Assembly: GCF_037893015.1 (NCBI RefSeq)
Contig: NC_133661.1
Coordinates: forward strand, 187,386,809-187,450,808
Length of the DNA stretch: 64,000 nt
From: Macrotis lagotis
Lineage: Eukaryota; Chordata; Mammalia; Peramelemorphia; Peramelidae
Reading direction: 5' to 3'
Within the stretch, counting starts at the first letter, position 1. The number at the start of each line of letters is the position of its first letter. Below, in pieces: positions 12,918-24,245 of this stretch. The translations under genes and the position numbers were made by a program. The notes under the pieces are model-generated. The model searched no databases. It saw only the letters and a list, made by a program, of their open reading frames with translations, and was not told the origin of the DNA.

Positions 12918-13860
12918 CTAGGAGTCCTCTATTTCTTTAAATATCCATCTTTTCCCCTGACAGTATATGCTGAATTTTTCAGGATAGTACATTCTGGGTT
13001 GTAATCCCAGGTCCTTTGCTCTCTGAAATATGCTATTCCAGTTTTTCTGATCCTTCAGTGTTGAAGTTGATAGGTCCTGTGTGAGTCTGATTATGTTTCC
13101 TTTGTATTTGAATTGTTTTATTTTTACTGCTTGCAATATTCTCCTTTATTTTAGGGATCTGGAATTTGGCTATTACAGCCCTTGGCATTTTTTCCTGGGG
13201 TCTCTTTCTGGAGGGGTTTTGTGGATTCTTTCAGTGGTTATATTGTCATCTTGTTCTAGTAGATTTGGACAGATTTCCCTTAAAATTTCCTGCATGATGT
13301 TTTCTAGGTTCTTTTTTTGGTCCAAGTTTTCTAGTAGTCCTATTATTTGTAGATTGTGTCTTCTGGATCTATTTTCCAGGTCATTTGTTTCCCCTAAAAG
13401 CTACATTACATTTTCCTTCAATTTTTTTCAGCTTTTTTATTTTGTTTGATGGAATCTTGTAGTCTTGTAGATTCATTGGTTTCTTTGTTCAATTCTAATT
13501 GTTATGGTTTTATTTTCTTCAATTAGCTTCTGTGTTTCCTTTTCTAGTTGGTTTTTACTTTTAATGCAGTTGATTTCTTTGGTCAATATTCCATAATTTT
13601 TCTGCATGACTTTCTTTCCTTTTTTTTCCATTTTTCTTCTGCCTCTCTTTTTTGTTTTTTAAATTATTTTTTAAGTTCTTTAATGAGCTTTTGTATTTGA
13701 GTCTAATTTATAGACTGTTTTGCTTCTTCTCCTGTGAGTGATTTTTCACAGCTTTCTTCTTCAGACATGGCATTGCTGTCATCTTTGTCTGTAGTTTTCT
13801 ATAGTGAGCACTCTTTTAGCTTTTTTATTCATCCTTGTTGTTTAAGTTCTGTTCCTGGGG
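12918..13860 (-). pseudogene. L1 ORF1 remnant
   Basis: The C-terminal block ends in NWNSIFQRAKDLGLQPRMYYPEKFSIYCQGKRWIFKEIEDS, the known ORF1 RNA-binding end. The upstream coiled-coil part is frame-broken. Confidence 0.8.
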
Positions 13861-14345
13861 TATAGGGATTATAGATTTTTTTTTTCTGGGGATGGGATCT
13901 GATCCCTGACTTGTTGTTGGCTGAGATGTTTCCTATGTAGTCCAGGCCTTGCCTTTGTAGAGGTTTTTTTCCCTCCTTTATGTCCAGGTTCTGATTTAAC
14001 TGCCGTTTGTTCCTGACTCAATTCTGTCTTTTACTCTGGTGTTTTCAGGGTTCAGACTTTGTTTGGGTTTGGCATCCTCCTTGTTGGCTTGCTATCTAGC
14101 TCCTGAGACCTGTGCTATAGTTAAACTGTCAGGACCTGGATTGTCCTGTGGCTAAGAACCTCTTGCTGGCTCTCCTATCTCCTGGACTTTACTTCTTCTT
14201 TTCCTCCAAAGAGATAGATTTTCACTGAATATTCACTGAATATCTTCCACAATGTCTCCAGCTGAAAACTTCTTTGACTCTTCTCTTTTTCTTGGAGGGA
14301 TCTGTAGTGTGAATGTCAGAGTAAAGGCTTCATTTATCTTTGGAA

Positions 14346-14571
14346 AGGAGAATGTGATAAAGAAGTAAAATACCTTTATTTTCCATATTACTTGCTTATT
14401 ATATAACTTGAAAAACTAAAGTACAGGTAAAAAAAAATTAGGTAATAATCAACTAATTAATACAAGAGCAGTACATAAGAATTTGCTTTTATACAGTATC
14501 ACTAAAAATAAAAACAACTGATAAAATTCCCTTTGTAATGAAAAGCACATCAAATATATCTAATTGAAACT
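14346..14571. other. Short intergenic stretch, nothing recognised
   Basis: AT-rich sequence between the 5' end of the L1 and the duplicated segment. No repeat or coding feature seen. Confidence 0.4.
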
Positions 14572-14712
14572 TTAAAAAGGATCTACAAAACCTACAACTT
14601 CAGAATAACTGGAAGAATTTATGAAAGAACTAAATCCTGAATATTCACTTCTCTTTTGGATTCTGTGATACTGCTATCTTGGTTTTCCTATTTGTCTATT
14701 CCTTTCTTTCTC
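14572..14712. repeat. Copy 1 of a 140-bp direct duplication
   Basis: This shares almost every base with 15833-15973, including ACTGGAAGAATTTATG and GATTCTGTGATACTGCTATC. No known repeat family is recognised in it. Confidence 0.85.
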
Positions 14713-14924
14713 TTTTGCTCAATCATCTCTCTTTCAACTATCAAGAATGTGTTCCCCAAAACAATCTTTAGCTGCCTTACTATACCATTGCACTTGATGA
14801 ATTCATCAGTTATAGTTTTTTTAGTTACTAGCTCTTTGGAAATGATTCCCAAAATCTGTATATCCAGTTTGCCATCTTCTTGCTGGATATCTTCACTTGG
14901 ATGTACCATAGTCATCTCAAACAA
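14656..14924 (-). other. Unrecognised protein-like open frame, possible retrocopy
   Basis: The minus frame ends at a stop near 14688 and reads DGKLDIQILGIISKELVTKK, then TITDEFIKCNGIVRQLKIVLG, then NTFLIVEREMIEQKRKKGIDK. The composition looks protein-like, and charge and hydrophobicity alternate. The frame opens at TTG with a TGA close upstream, so it is at best a fragment. Its 3' part overlaps the 140-bp duplication. It could be a retrocopy piece or an unfamiliar LINE frame. I cannot name the family. Confidence 0.25.
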
Positions 14925-15639
14925 ATCATGTCAAGGAAATTAAAATGATTTTGCATTTTTCATTCCATCCCATTTATTATTTGATTTTGTTCAGTAATGT
15001 TTAGGTCATGTTTCAGTCATGTTTCTTTATCTTTAAAGGTCATCTGGTCTATAATTAGTTAAATTTAGAAATTCAATTCTCTTGCTAATCACTTTTGTAT
15101 TCTTACCTCAAGGAAATCTGTTATCCTTGGAGAATGAGGGTATCTGGTATTTGGTATTTTTATACCAACAACCTCTTCTTCAAGGCTAGCTAGTTTGCTA
15201 TCCACTGTCTCTACTTTTTCAGGTAGACTCAAACAATGAGCATTTTTTAGTCACAATAGGGAAGGCGGTGGGTTGTGGCTAGTCCTTCATTCCTATGTTG
15301 AACAAATCATATTAATCCCCATGTCTCTACTCTAACCAGTCATGTTATCCTCACCTCCATAATGCTGCCAATCCTGTAACTAATTGTATTTTTTCTCACC
15401 TACCTTGCTCTGTCCTTTGTTCCATGCTTATAAATGGAACTGCATCTTGGTCTAGGAGTCTTTGGTTTAAATGGAGGCATCCATAGACCCACTCTATTGT
15501 CAGGATCATGTGCTGCTATTAAACTGTTACTTTGCTCAGAGAAAATTTGCTTCAGTCTACCTTTGTTGAATTTCATTAGCAACAATGTCCCAAATATGAT
15601 TCACTATATCCCCCCAGAAAAACCATTCCTCCTCCAAAT

Positions 15640-16080
15640 CTCTTTATTTTGCCTGAGCTCACTACTATTCTTCTAGACACTCAAGTTTGCAACCTCAGAG
15701 TCATCCTGGACTCTTTCCTCATTCTTACCTTTGCATGCATTCACTTGTGAAAGCTTGTCAGTTCTCAGGATCTCTCACATCCAACTGTCTCTTCATTCAC
15801 CCATCTACTATGTTAGTTTAATCTCTTGAAACATTAAAAAGGATCTACAAAACCCACAACTTCAGACTAACTGGAAGAATTTATGGAACTAAATCCTGAC
15901 TATTTGCTTCTCTTTTGGATTCTGTGATACTGCTATCTTGGTTTTCCTATTTGTCTATTCCTTTCTTTCTCTTGCTGAACTGGTTTTGCTGCTTTCAGAC
16001 TCTCTCTTTCATTGCTAAATTGCTAAATTGATATTTTTAAAGCATAGGTCCTATCATATCCACTGATAAAACACAAAACA
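15640..16080 (+). repeat. L2 LINE fragment, interrupted
   Basis: CTCAGAGTCATCCTGGACTC and CTAAATTGATATTTTTAAAGCATAGGTCCTA match the L2 3' half. The 140-bp duplicate lies inside it. Confidence 0.55.
15833..15973. repeat. Copy 2 of a 140-bp direct duplication
   Basis: Near-identical to 14572-14712, same orientation, 1.26 kb away, and lying inside L2 sequence. Confidence 0.85.
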
Positions 16081-17700
16081 AAACCATTTGTTAGGCAGCA
16101 AGCATTTGTTTATTCATTCATTTGGTTCTCCCTTATTAAATACTGAAGATTTATTTTTTACTTGTCAAATTCATAATAAAAAAGTTCAAGGTCATTATGA
16201 AAATAACTGAATGCTTTCTGAGTGCAGAGGACCATCAAGACTTGACTGTTTCTATTCTCTTTGAGGCAGACTTCTCATCATTACAACCTTTTGGACTTTG
16301 TTATGAGGGAAAATAGATATGAAATTTGGAGCAGTTGAAGAGTGTTCTCCTGAAAAGTGACAGTGTAGTAGAGAGGAGCCTGGACTTGAATAAGAAGATG
16401 TGATCCATGATTTAGGGTCTCCCAAAATTTTGAGTTGATGAGAATCAGGATTGGTCCTTAGGGCTAAATTCAAGTGGGTTCATTTTTTCTTGCTTGACTC
16501 ATTGCTCTCACTTAGAGTTTTCCAGGAAAATTTAAAATACTCAGGCTATAATTCACATCTAGGTTTTCCCCCAAATAACAAATTCTCCAGCTCCTATAAA
16601 AACCTTTAATGAACATTAAAGACATCAGAAGTAGCATAGCCTGAACTTCTCCCCACAAAACTGAACAAGATACAAAGGATAAATGAACCTATATTTAAAT
16701 TATGAAGACTCAGAAAGTACTCATCCCATCATATCTCCCAGGAATAATCGAATATGAGATCCTTTTGGGGAGTGTCTTCCCCAAGGAGTCTTATTCATTT
16801 CTCTTAATATTCATACTGCTCTGTGGTTTAGATTCCTTGGAAGGTAAAAATATATTTTGATAGTTGTTAAGCAGACATAAATATGAAGTATATAATTAAT
16901 GGAATGCAAATGGTTTACTACTACATTTCTCATCTCTATGAAGTAGATAATTGAGATATTATGCCCATTTTTACCTTAGAGAAATAAAACATGTGAATGA
17001 AGACTTTCCCCTGACAGAATGGGTGGATGAGAATAATTTGTTCTAAGAGTCATGAAGGTGACTGAAGCAGGTGAAATGCTTGGTCTGGTATTAAAGATTC
17101 CACAGGGTTATCCACTGTATCCTGCGCCATGCCAATCATCTTGACTTTTGTCTTGCCACTGAACTTCAGTGACTCAGGAAGAACAAGTGAGGCTGACAAC
17201 TTTTCTTCAACTCTTCTTCCCTTAAGTCCAGTTCATGTGCAAATCAAGATACCACTTGTGAAGTCAGTCTTCTTTGAAAACAAGACCACTACCACTGCCA
17301 GCCCTTCTTATTGAACCTACATTGTTTATGTAATTCACTGGATTTGAGTTCTAAGTAGGTGACTGCACAGCAACCATGTGGATGTTGCATAATCTCCAAG
17401 AAACAATCCTCTTCTTTCTCTAGGAAGTCCAATCCCTGAACTCTTGATCCTCCTCCTCCTCCTCCTCTTCTTTTTTGGGAATAATTATGACTACCTCTCC
17501 ATTGTCTGAAACAATCTTGTCTCCCTGCCACCACCACTCTTCCCCCTCTCCCAAATGAATGCTCTCCCTGGTAACAAATAAGTATGGTCAAGTAAATCAA
17601 ATTCATACATTAGTTCTATATAAAAATGTAAGCCTTTTCCCAGCACCTGCTGTCTGCTGTCTCTCTACCAAGGAATGGGAAACATGCCTTGCCATTAGGC
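16081..17700. other. Intergenic, nothing recognised
   Basis: No credible gene. A short (CTC)n run lies at about 17448-17470. The 105-codon minus frame at 17289-17606 translates that run into Gly/Arg and is an artefact. Confidence 0.5.
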
Positions 17701-17719
17701 TTTTGGATTTGTGATTGGT

Positions 17720-17865
17720 TATTATATTCATCAGTCAATATTTATTAAGAATTTACTTTGTTCTAGCCACTGCGTTAAATGCTAAAAATACAAAAAGAGG
17801 CAATATATCCAAAGCAAGTGATATACAGGATAAATAAATAATTATCAGAGTATGGCACAAGTATT
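17720..17865 (+). repeat. Old interspersed repeat head
   Basis: CAGTCAATATTTATTAAGAATTTACTTTGTTCTAGCCACTG and AAATACAAAAAGAGGCAAT match a common mammalian repeat phrase (MIR/L3-associated); the family is not fixed. Confidence 0.4.
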
Positions 17866-18023
17866 TTTTTTGGGAGAGGGATATTTTGCAAGTCAAAGGG
17901 GCTGAGTGACTTACTCAAGGTCTCACAACTAAGTAAAAATTAAGTGTCTGAGGCTAGATTTAAACTCAGGCCCTCCTAACTCCAGGGCTGGTACTCTATC
18001 CACTGTGCCACCTAACTGCCCTT
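17866..18023 (-). repeat. WSINE1-type SINE, diverged
   Basis: Antisense copy with more substitutions than most; flanked by AGTATT on both sides. Confidence 0.8.
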
Positions 18024-18029
18024 GAGTAT

Positions 18030-18590
18030 TAAGAAGGTTTGAGAAAAGTTCCAGTAAAAGATGGAGGGTTTGTTGTGACATAAAGGAAACTAGGAAAGTC
18101 ATTAGTCAGGGTGAGGAGGGAGAGTGCTCCAGGCATGGGAGAGAACCAGAGAAAATTCTTGGAGTTGATAGATGAGTGTCTTGTTTACAGAAAAGTCAGG
18201 AGGTCATCATCACTGGATTGAAGAGTGTGTATTGGGAAATAAAGTATAAGAAGACTGGAAAAGTAGGAGGGGGCTATTTTATGAAGGTCTTTGAAAGCCA
18301 AAAAGAGTATGAGTATTTTGTATTTCCTCTTGGAGGCAATAGGAAGCTACTGGACTTTGTTCAGTGTGTGTGTGTGTGTGTCTTCAATTTAGTGTGTCAT
18401 CACATCACTAGGGCTTGAATGGAGGATGGATTGGAGTGGGAATAGATTTGAAGCAGGCAGAATCACTAGCAGGCTATTGTAATAAGCCATGATTGACATG
18501 ATGTGGATGTACATCAGGATAGTGGTAATATCAGAAGAGAAGAGGTAATTAGCCAAATTTCCTAAGTTTTTCAAAGTTGTTTTCCTTTAC
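18030..18590 (-). repeat. L2 LINE fragment
   Basis: AAGAAGACTGGAAAAGTAGG, GAAGGTCTTTGAAAGCCAAA, GGAGGCAATAGGAAGCTACTGG and GCAGGCTATTGTAATA are the reverse complement of the L2 3' region. A (GT)8 run lies at 18365-18380. Confidence 0.65.
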
Positions 18591-18639
18591 ACAATCATTT
18601 GGGTCAATTATTCATCTAGTTCTTCTCCCTAAACTCTGG

Positions 18640-19130
18640 ATCCATTCATTCAAAGACTAATACTCCAACATACAACTTTCTCATTTCTAAATAAAAATTT
18701 CCAGTGACTCTTTTGTCTATAGTATAAAATCCAACTCAGTTATGCATCCAAAAACTCTCTAAACTCTGGATTCAACCAACTTTTCTACCTTTCTTTAATT
18801 ATTACCTCATCTTACCTCTAGATGGACTTAACTACTTATCAACTCCCAAGCTAGTTATGTTCATTCTATTTCCCTCACTTGAAATCTCTGCCTATCCTCT
18901 TCTCTTGCCTATTCAAATCCTCTTCATCTTTCAAGGCTGAATTTATTTTATTTATTGCAAAAATCCATCCTGATTGCAGCATTCCATGATGATCTTTTCC
19001 CTCTAACAATATTTGATTATTTATATCATTCATTTGGAATAGATCTGTATACAACCAGACTATTAAATTCATTGAGGGGAAGGTCTCTCTTCTACTTTTT
19101 CCTTATTCTCTATACTTCTTAGCACATATT
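18640..19130 (+). repeat. L2 LINE fragment, strongly decayed
   Basis: TCCAGTGACTCTTTTGTCTATAGTATAAAATCCAACTC, TTTCCCTCACTTGAAATCTCTGCC and CAAATCCTCTTCATCTTTCAAGGC follow the sense order of L2. Confidence 0.5.
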
Positions 19131-19515
19131 AGATTCAATTAATTTCTTCATTCCCTGAAATATATTCATTTCAAGACTCCTCACTTTACTGAAACTATAC
19201 CTTCATCTAATGGCCTTTTCACCATCTTTACTTTCCTTAATGTCTTTGATGCATTTGACGTTTTTCTTTGAAATTTTCCCCTTCTCTGGCTTCTATGGTA
19301 CTAAAATTTCTTATTCTATTCCTCCTGTTTGTTTGCTCTCACTTTCTGGCTACTTTTCCTTCAGACTATTAATTGGTCATTTCCTGAGACTTCTACTTGT
19401 ATCCACAGCACCTAATAAAATGTATAGTAATTAGAAGGTACTTAATATATACTTATTGATTGATTTATTTCCTTTCTCCCCCAAATTAATTCCTTATAAC
19501 AATTTAATCATTTTC

Positions 19516-19640
19516 TTTTTGTTTTGTTTTTGCTAGGCAATGGGGTTAAGTGACTTGTCCAAGCCACACAGCTAAGTATTAGGTGTCTGAGACTGGATTT
19601 GAACTTGTGTCCTTTATCCACTGTGCCATCTAACTGTCCC
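19516..19640 (-). repeat. WSINE1-type SINE, shortened
   Basis: Antisense copy with a 15-bp target duplication AATTT(A/C)ATCATTTTC at 19501-19515 and 19641-19655. Confidence 0.9.
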
Positions 19641-19784
19641 AATTTCATCATTTTCAATCTTTGTGCTTTTCTTTCTCAGAAATATCTTTGATTCTTCCTT
19701 CTACTCTCCTCTATCTAATGTCAACTCATTTCCATCTTTTTATTTTTTCCTTTGAAGTTTCCCTGCTCTCATTGCAGCAAGGTG

Positions 19785-19965
19785 ATGCAGTGGATAGAGT
19801 GCTAGCACTTTGTTAGCTATATGATCCTCAGCAAGTCACTTAACCTGTGTGTCTCAGTTTCTTCATCTATAAAATAAGGAAAAAGGATATGGTGAGCCAC
19901 TTGTATCTTTGCTGAGAAAATCCCAAATGCAGTTTTGAAGAGATGAAAATGACTAAACAACAACA
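19785..19965 (+). repeat. MAR1-type SINE
   Basis: GATGCAGTGGATAGAGTGCTAG, CAAGTCACTTAACC, TCAGTTTCTTCATCTATAAAAT and GAAAATGACTAAACAACAAC are the sense order of the marsupial MAR1-like SINE. Confidence 0.65.
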
Positions 19966-20819
19966 AAATCTCTACTTTGTTATTTTATTTCCGTTTTACT
20001 GCCCCATCTTCTTTTAGATTACTATAGTCCCTTGCCTTCATTCCTTTTATTCTTCCAATTCATACAGTCTACTGCTAATAGGAAAATTCTACCAAGATAC
20101 CCATTTCATGATATCACAACTACATTTCAGTACTTTCAATTTTACCCTAACCAAAGGCTAGTTATGTTACATTTCACCTCTTCCCCAGAGTTCTAGAGTA
20201 TTCTTAAATGGATTTGGGGTGTCTACTCCCTGTCCCTTCAAGTTATGTTCTCTCAATTTCAATTTAACTACATAACAGTTTAGTTTTGACAAAAGAATAT
20301 TTACTTCAGAGGTATACAAAGAACAGGCATTCAAATACTGTCCTTTTCTATACTTTAAGGACATAATCCTTCTTTAATGCTACCTCATCCTCTAGAAAGG
20401 GGAAGGGGATTAGGTTCATATCTTAACTCAGTTTCTATTTTACTTAGTTCTACCAAGTTCTAAGTACAAAGCCTGCCTGGGTCTTGAGTCCTGGACATCT
20501 TGGCTTCTCAGAGCATTACTGCTGCTTCAGCACTGAAATCTGACCTGAAATCTTGCCATCAAGGTCACTATGATGGGGACTCCATTGCTTATGCCTAGGA
20601 AAAATGACAAACAAACCAAAACAAGATTCTAAATCTGTTTCACAGGGCAGTTCTAATTTTCAGGAACTATTGTGTTTCACCAAACCTACATTTACCTCTT
20701 TGCTACTTCCATTTATTCCTAGCTCTGACTTCCAGAGTCAAACAAAACATTCAATCCCCTTTTCTAATGTTGTCCTTTCAAATGTTTGAAGATCATTGTC
20801 AAATCCCTGTAAATGTTCT
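19966..20819. other. Intergenic, nothing recognised
   Basis: AT-rich, no coding or repeat family recognised. Confidence 0.45.
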
Positions 20820-21130
20820 TTTAGCTATACATTACAGGGCATGAGCTCAAAGTCCTTTACTATTTTGGCAGTTCTCCATATTTTTCACCATCTTCCATTA
20901 TAAAGAACTTCCTGAAATTTGACACCCCAAACTGAACATAATATTCCAGGCGTGGTCTGACCAAATGGCAGGATAAATCATCTTCTTACTCCTAGGTAAT
21001 TTATCTATCATACCATACCCTTAAACACATTAGTTTTCTTAGCCACCTTAACACACTGTTGCTTCACATTCAGCATGTGGTCCACTAAACTTTTAGAAAA
21101 ACTATTATCTAATCATGGTTACCTCATGTT
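20820..21130 (+). repeat. L3/CR1-type LINE 3' fragment
   Basis: ACACCCCAAACTGAACATAATATTCCAGGCGTGGTCTGACCA, then CATTAGTTTTCTTAGCCACCTTA and CATTCAGCATGTGGTCCACTAAA match the mammalian L3/CR1 3' region. Confidence 0.65.
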
Positions 21131-21181
21131 TTACTTATAAATTTTTTATGCTATATCAATTTTTAAACCCAGGTATACAAA

Positions 21182-21182
<1 letters not shown>

Positions 21183-21237
<55 letters not shown>
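21183..21237. repeat. (ATT)n microsatellite
   Basis: About 18 uninterrupted ATT units. Confidence 0.97.
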
Positions 21238-21238
<1 letters not shown>

Positions 21239-21299
21239 GTTTCCTCTCAACTGTTTTGAACTAATTCCTAATTTAATTTTATTATGCTATTCCCTTTAC

Positions 21300-21560
21300 A
21301 TTTTCTTCTTCCCTATACCTGTTCAAATCCTATTCATTGTTCTGGGTTTAGCTCAAGTCTCATCTCCTTTAGGTTTTTACTGATGATTCCAGTTTTCATT
21401 AACAAGCTATTTTCTTGAATTTCTATAGAACTTATTGTCTATATTATTCATATTGATCATGTAGAATTATTTAACAAGTGCATATGTTTATGTTTTCTTT
21501 ACACTTCTAGATGTTAAATTCCTGAAAGGTAGGTAGAACAGTTTATGTATAAGAAACCTC
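21300..21560 (+). repeat. L2 LINE 3' fragment
   Basis: CAAGTCTCATCTCCTTTAGG and GATGTTAAATTCCTGAAAGGTAGG follow the L2 tail order. Confidence 0.45.
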
Positions 21561-22250
21561 CATAATTGGAACAAAGTGATATTTTTCTAGCTCCTTGCTA
21601 GAAAGGATTCAGAGAACTCTGATTTTTCCAGTGAATATAGTCTTTTTTTAGCCTTTACCCTTTTCTTTTCCTTCATTCCATCTATTCTTTGGATTTCTAG
21701 ACCTGAGTGTAGTATATTGAGTGGAAAAGGAGATTTTTTTTTCCTTTTTGTGCTCAGTTGATTTATGAGGGAAGCACATGAAGACTTGAAGTAGTTCCTG
21801 ATACTCTGGGTCATGGTTATCTTCTGTGTTTTTTTCTTTTCTGAGTTCAGGTTGGAGGCAGGAGTACCATAGAATGGATTTACATGGATTTTTCATTTTA
21901 ATTTGATAGTTCTCAAGAAAATAAGAGTACCTGAGCCTGAATTTTGGGACACCAGCCTCCTCAAGAGAGTCATCTACAGAAGATGACTATAACTGAAGAA
22001 TTAGAGCCATGTTTTGTCTTTTTTTGATAGGAGTGATGTGGATGCTGCCAATCTGGAAACATTAGCTAAATTTCTTCAATGGGACTATATGTAACAATTA
22101 CTTGAGGGCAATGGGGACTACTTATTCAGCAGTACCCTATATAGTGTTTTTGTTTTCTGAAGGAGTCCAAATATTTTTATTTGTCCAATATGAAACTCAC
22201 TTTTTCTCCAACTCTACTTTTTCTAATTTCTCTATTATTATTTAGGGTAT
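21561..22250. other. Intergenic, nothing recognised
   Basis: The short minus frames at 21587-21896 are Lys-rich and show no domain. Confidence 0.45.
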
Positions 22251-22269
22251 GACAATTCTGTCACTGAGC

Positions 22270-22795
22270 CCCCCCAATTCTGTGTAATCCTCAACTCCTC
22301 ACTCTTATCCTCATATCTAATCTATTAAAAATTTCTGTTGAATCTACTTGAATAATTTCTCTTATATGTCTTCCTTCTCTCCTATGATGGCACAATCACC
22401 ATAATGCAGTCCCTTACCTCAAGCCTGGACTACTGCAATAACTTCTGGTTGTTAGTTACATTGCTTAAGTCTATCTCCACTTCAGTCCCTTTCCCCTGCC
22501 CCACTCTACTCAGCTGTCAAATTGATCTTCCTAAAATATTGGTCTAACCACATGACCTTTTCTTCCTATCACTCAGTATATCCCTAACATCTCCAGGATG
22601 TTAGGCACCTTCCAACTTTTCTAAGACTTCTTACTCTTCCCACTGTGACTCTTCAATCCATGTGACACTGGTCTCCCTCCCAACTCTGGACATTTTCATT
22701 TGCTATCCCTTATGCCTGGATCTCTCTCCACCCCCTCCCCTTACCTCATCAAGTCTCACCTAAGATCCCCCCTTTAAACCTTTTGTGATGGGAGA
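22270..22795 (+). repeat. L2 LINE fragment
   Basis: CAAGCCTGGACTACTGCAATAAC, TGATCTTCCTAAAATATTGGTCTAACCACATGACC, GTGACACTGGTCTCCCTCCCAACTC and ATGCCTGGATCTCTCTCCACC are classic L2 phrases in sense order. Confidence 0.8.
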
Positions 22796-23531
22796 AATAA
22801 ATTTTTTTCTATATCTACATTACACAGAGTGTCCATATAGGCCTTTGGGACTCATTATCCCAATTTCAGGAAACCTATACATTGACTATACCCAAGTTTT
22901 ATTAGGGAGTTAAAAATTTGTGGTTGAAGCAAGAACTAAAGAGGAAAAATATAGCCGTCATCCATTATTTCTTTTTTTGCTTCTTGGCACTAAGACCAAG
23001 ATGTTGCACATTGGAAATAAATACTTGAATGATACAATAAAAAATGAAATCATCATATTAATTATGCTTTTCTTGTTGGTTAACCTTTCGTTAACCAAAA
23101 GTTAAATTAAAGTGAACATTCCAATTTCAATAGGACTTGGCCCAGTTGAAATTTTTATCATGTTACATAGATCCAAGAATAAAATATAATGGGTGTACTA
23201 TGACCACTAGAGGACAGCAGAGTATAAGGAGAAAAGGATAGCCCTCACTTGACTAGAGGGTTACCTGTGTCCTCAAGGCAGAGGAATGATGAAGAAAATA
23301 GTGCAGTGGGTAAATGTAGGTAGGGATACTTGCCCTTATAGCTGTGAATTGTATCCATTTTAAAAATGGAATTTTTATCTCAAGAGACTGGTAGTAGCTA
23401 GTAGTGACTGTAGGCTTTGCCCCAAATGCAAATTAGCAAGTTTTATTTCTGAGAAGTTACTTCTCTTAGACTTTTTCCCTTCATAATCCTCAGCAATAAT
23501 GTCAGACTTATTCATTTTTTGCACACAAGTT
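22796..23531. other. Intergenic with a CTCF-like motif
   Basis: No gene. ACCACTAGAGGACAGC at 23203-23218 is close to the CTCF core (one clear mismatch in GGC). Nothing else recognised. Confidence 0.4.
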
Positions 23532-23676
23532 TGTTTGTTTGTTTTTTTGCAAGGCAATGGGGTTAAGGGGCTTGCCCAAGGCCACACAGCTAGGTAAGTG
23601 GCTGAGGTCGGATTTGAACTCAGGTCTCCTGACTCCAGGGCTGGTGCTCTATCCATTGTGTCACTTAGCTGCCCCT
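23532..23676 (-). repeat. WSINE1-type SINE
   Basis: Antisense copy: TTGCAAGGCAATGGGGTTAAG ... GGTGCTCTATCCATTGTG ... TTAGCTGCCCC. Confidence 0.9.
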
Positions 23677-24057
23677 ACCCAAAGTTTTGACAAAAGCTTG
23701 TTAATGTTGTGCTAGGGTTTTTGATAATGGAAATATTGGTGGAACTTAACCATGCAATAGAAGTTACATACAGAAATATGTTGGTAAATGTTTTAACAAG
23801 AGGATCTTCTTGAGGGAAAAATGTTTTAAAGTACACACTTTAAAATTTAATCAGAATTGTTAAAGTTTTTCTCTTTTACTTTCTTAAATATAGGCAATTA
23901 ATAAAACAATACACCAAGCACAGATTTGTATCTTTTTCCATTTTCCAAAATGTAGATAAATGCTTACAATGAAAATTTAAGTCCTTTGAACCACCACAAG
24001 CCCATTCCAGTATACCTCTGGACTCTTCTCCATGTACCATCTGAGATTTACCTTGAA
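23677..24057. other. Intergenic, nothing recognised
   Basis: AT-rich spacer between two SINEs. Confidence 0.45.
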
Positions 24058-24072
24058 TCAGACCAAATTCTT

Positions 24073-24231
24073 TTTTTTTAAATTTTATTTTTGTTTTTTG
24101 CAAGGCAATGGGGTTAAGTGACTTGCCCAAGGTCACAAGCTAGGTAATTATTGTGTCTGAGGTCAGATTTGAGCTCAGATACTCCTGACTCCAGGGCTGG
24201 TGCTCTATCCACTGCACCATCTAGCCACCCC
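24073..24231 (-). repeat. WSINE1-type SINE
   Basis: Antisense copy with a 14-bp target duplication CAGACC(A/C)AATTCTT at 24059-24072 and 24232-24245. Confidence 0.9.
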
Positions 24232-24245
24232 CAGACCCAATTCTT

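Larger units (their letters stand above)
7245..14345 (-). mobile_element. Near full-length L1 LINE, decayed, with four nested SINEs
   Basis: Read on the minus strand, a 5' UTR-like segment (about 14345-13860) is followed by ORF1 (about 13860-12900), a spacer, ORF2 (about 11400 down to about 7500) and a 3' UTR ending in a T-rich tail near 7245. The ORF1 C-terminal domain is readable (RMYYPEKFSIYCQGKRWIF at 12918-13136). ORF2 endonuclease carries LIMGDLNLPLSELDKSN (10800-11027), and the reverse transcriptase carries [16 protein letters not shown] and LSLFADN (8964-9281), where the active-site FADD is now FADN. Many stops and frameshifts make it inactive. Without its SINEs it is about 6.5 kb, normal for L1. 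The borders are approximate, and I found no clear target duplication. Confidence 0.85.
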
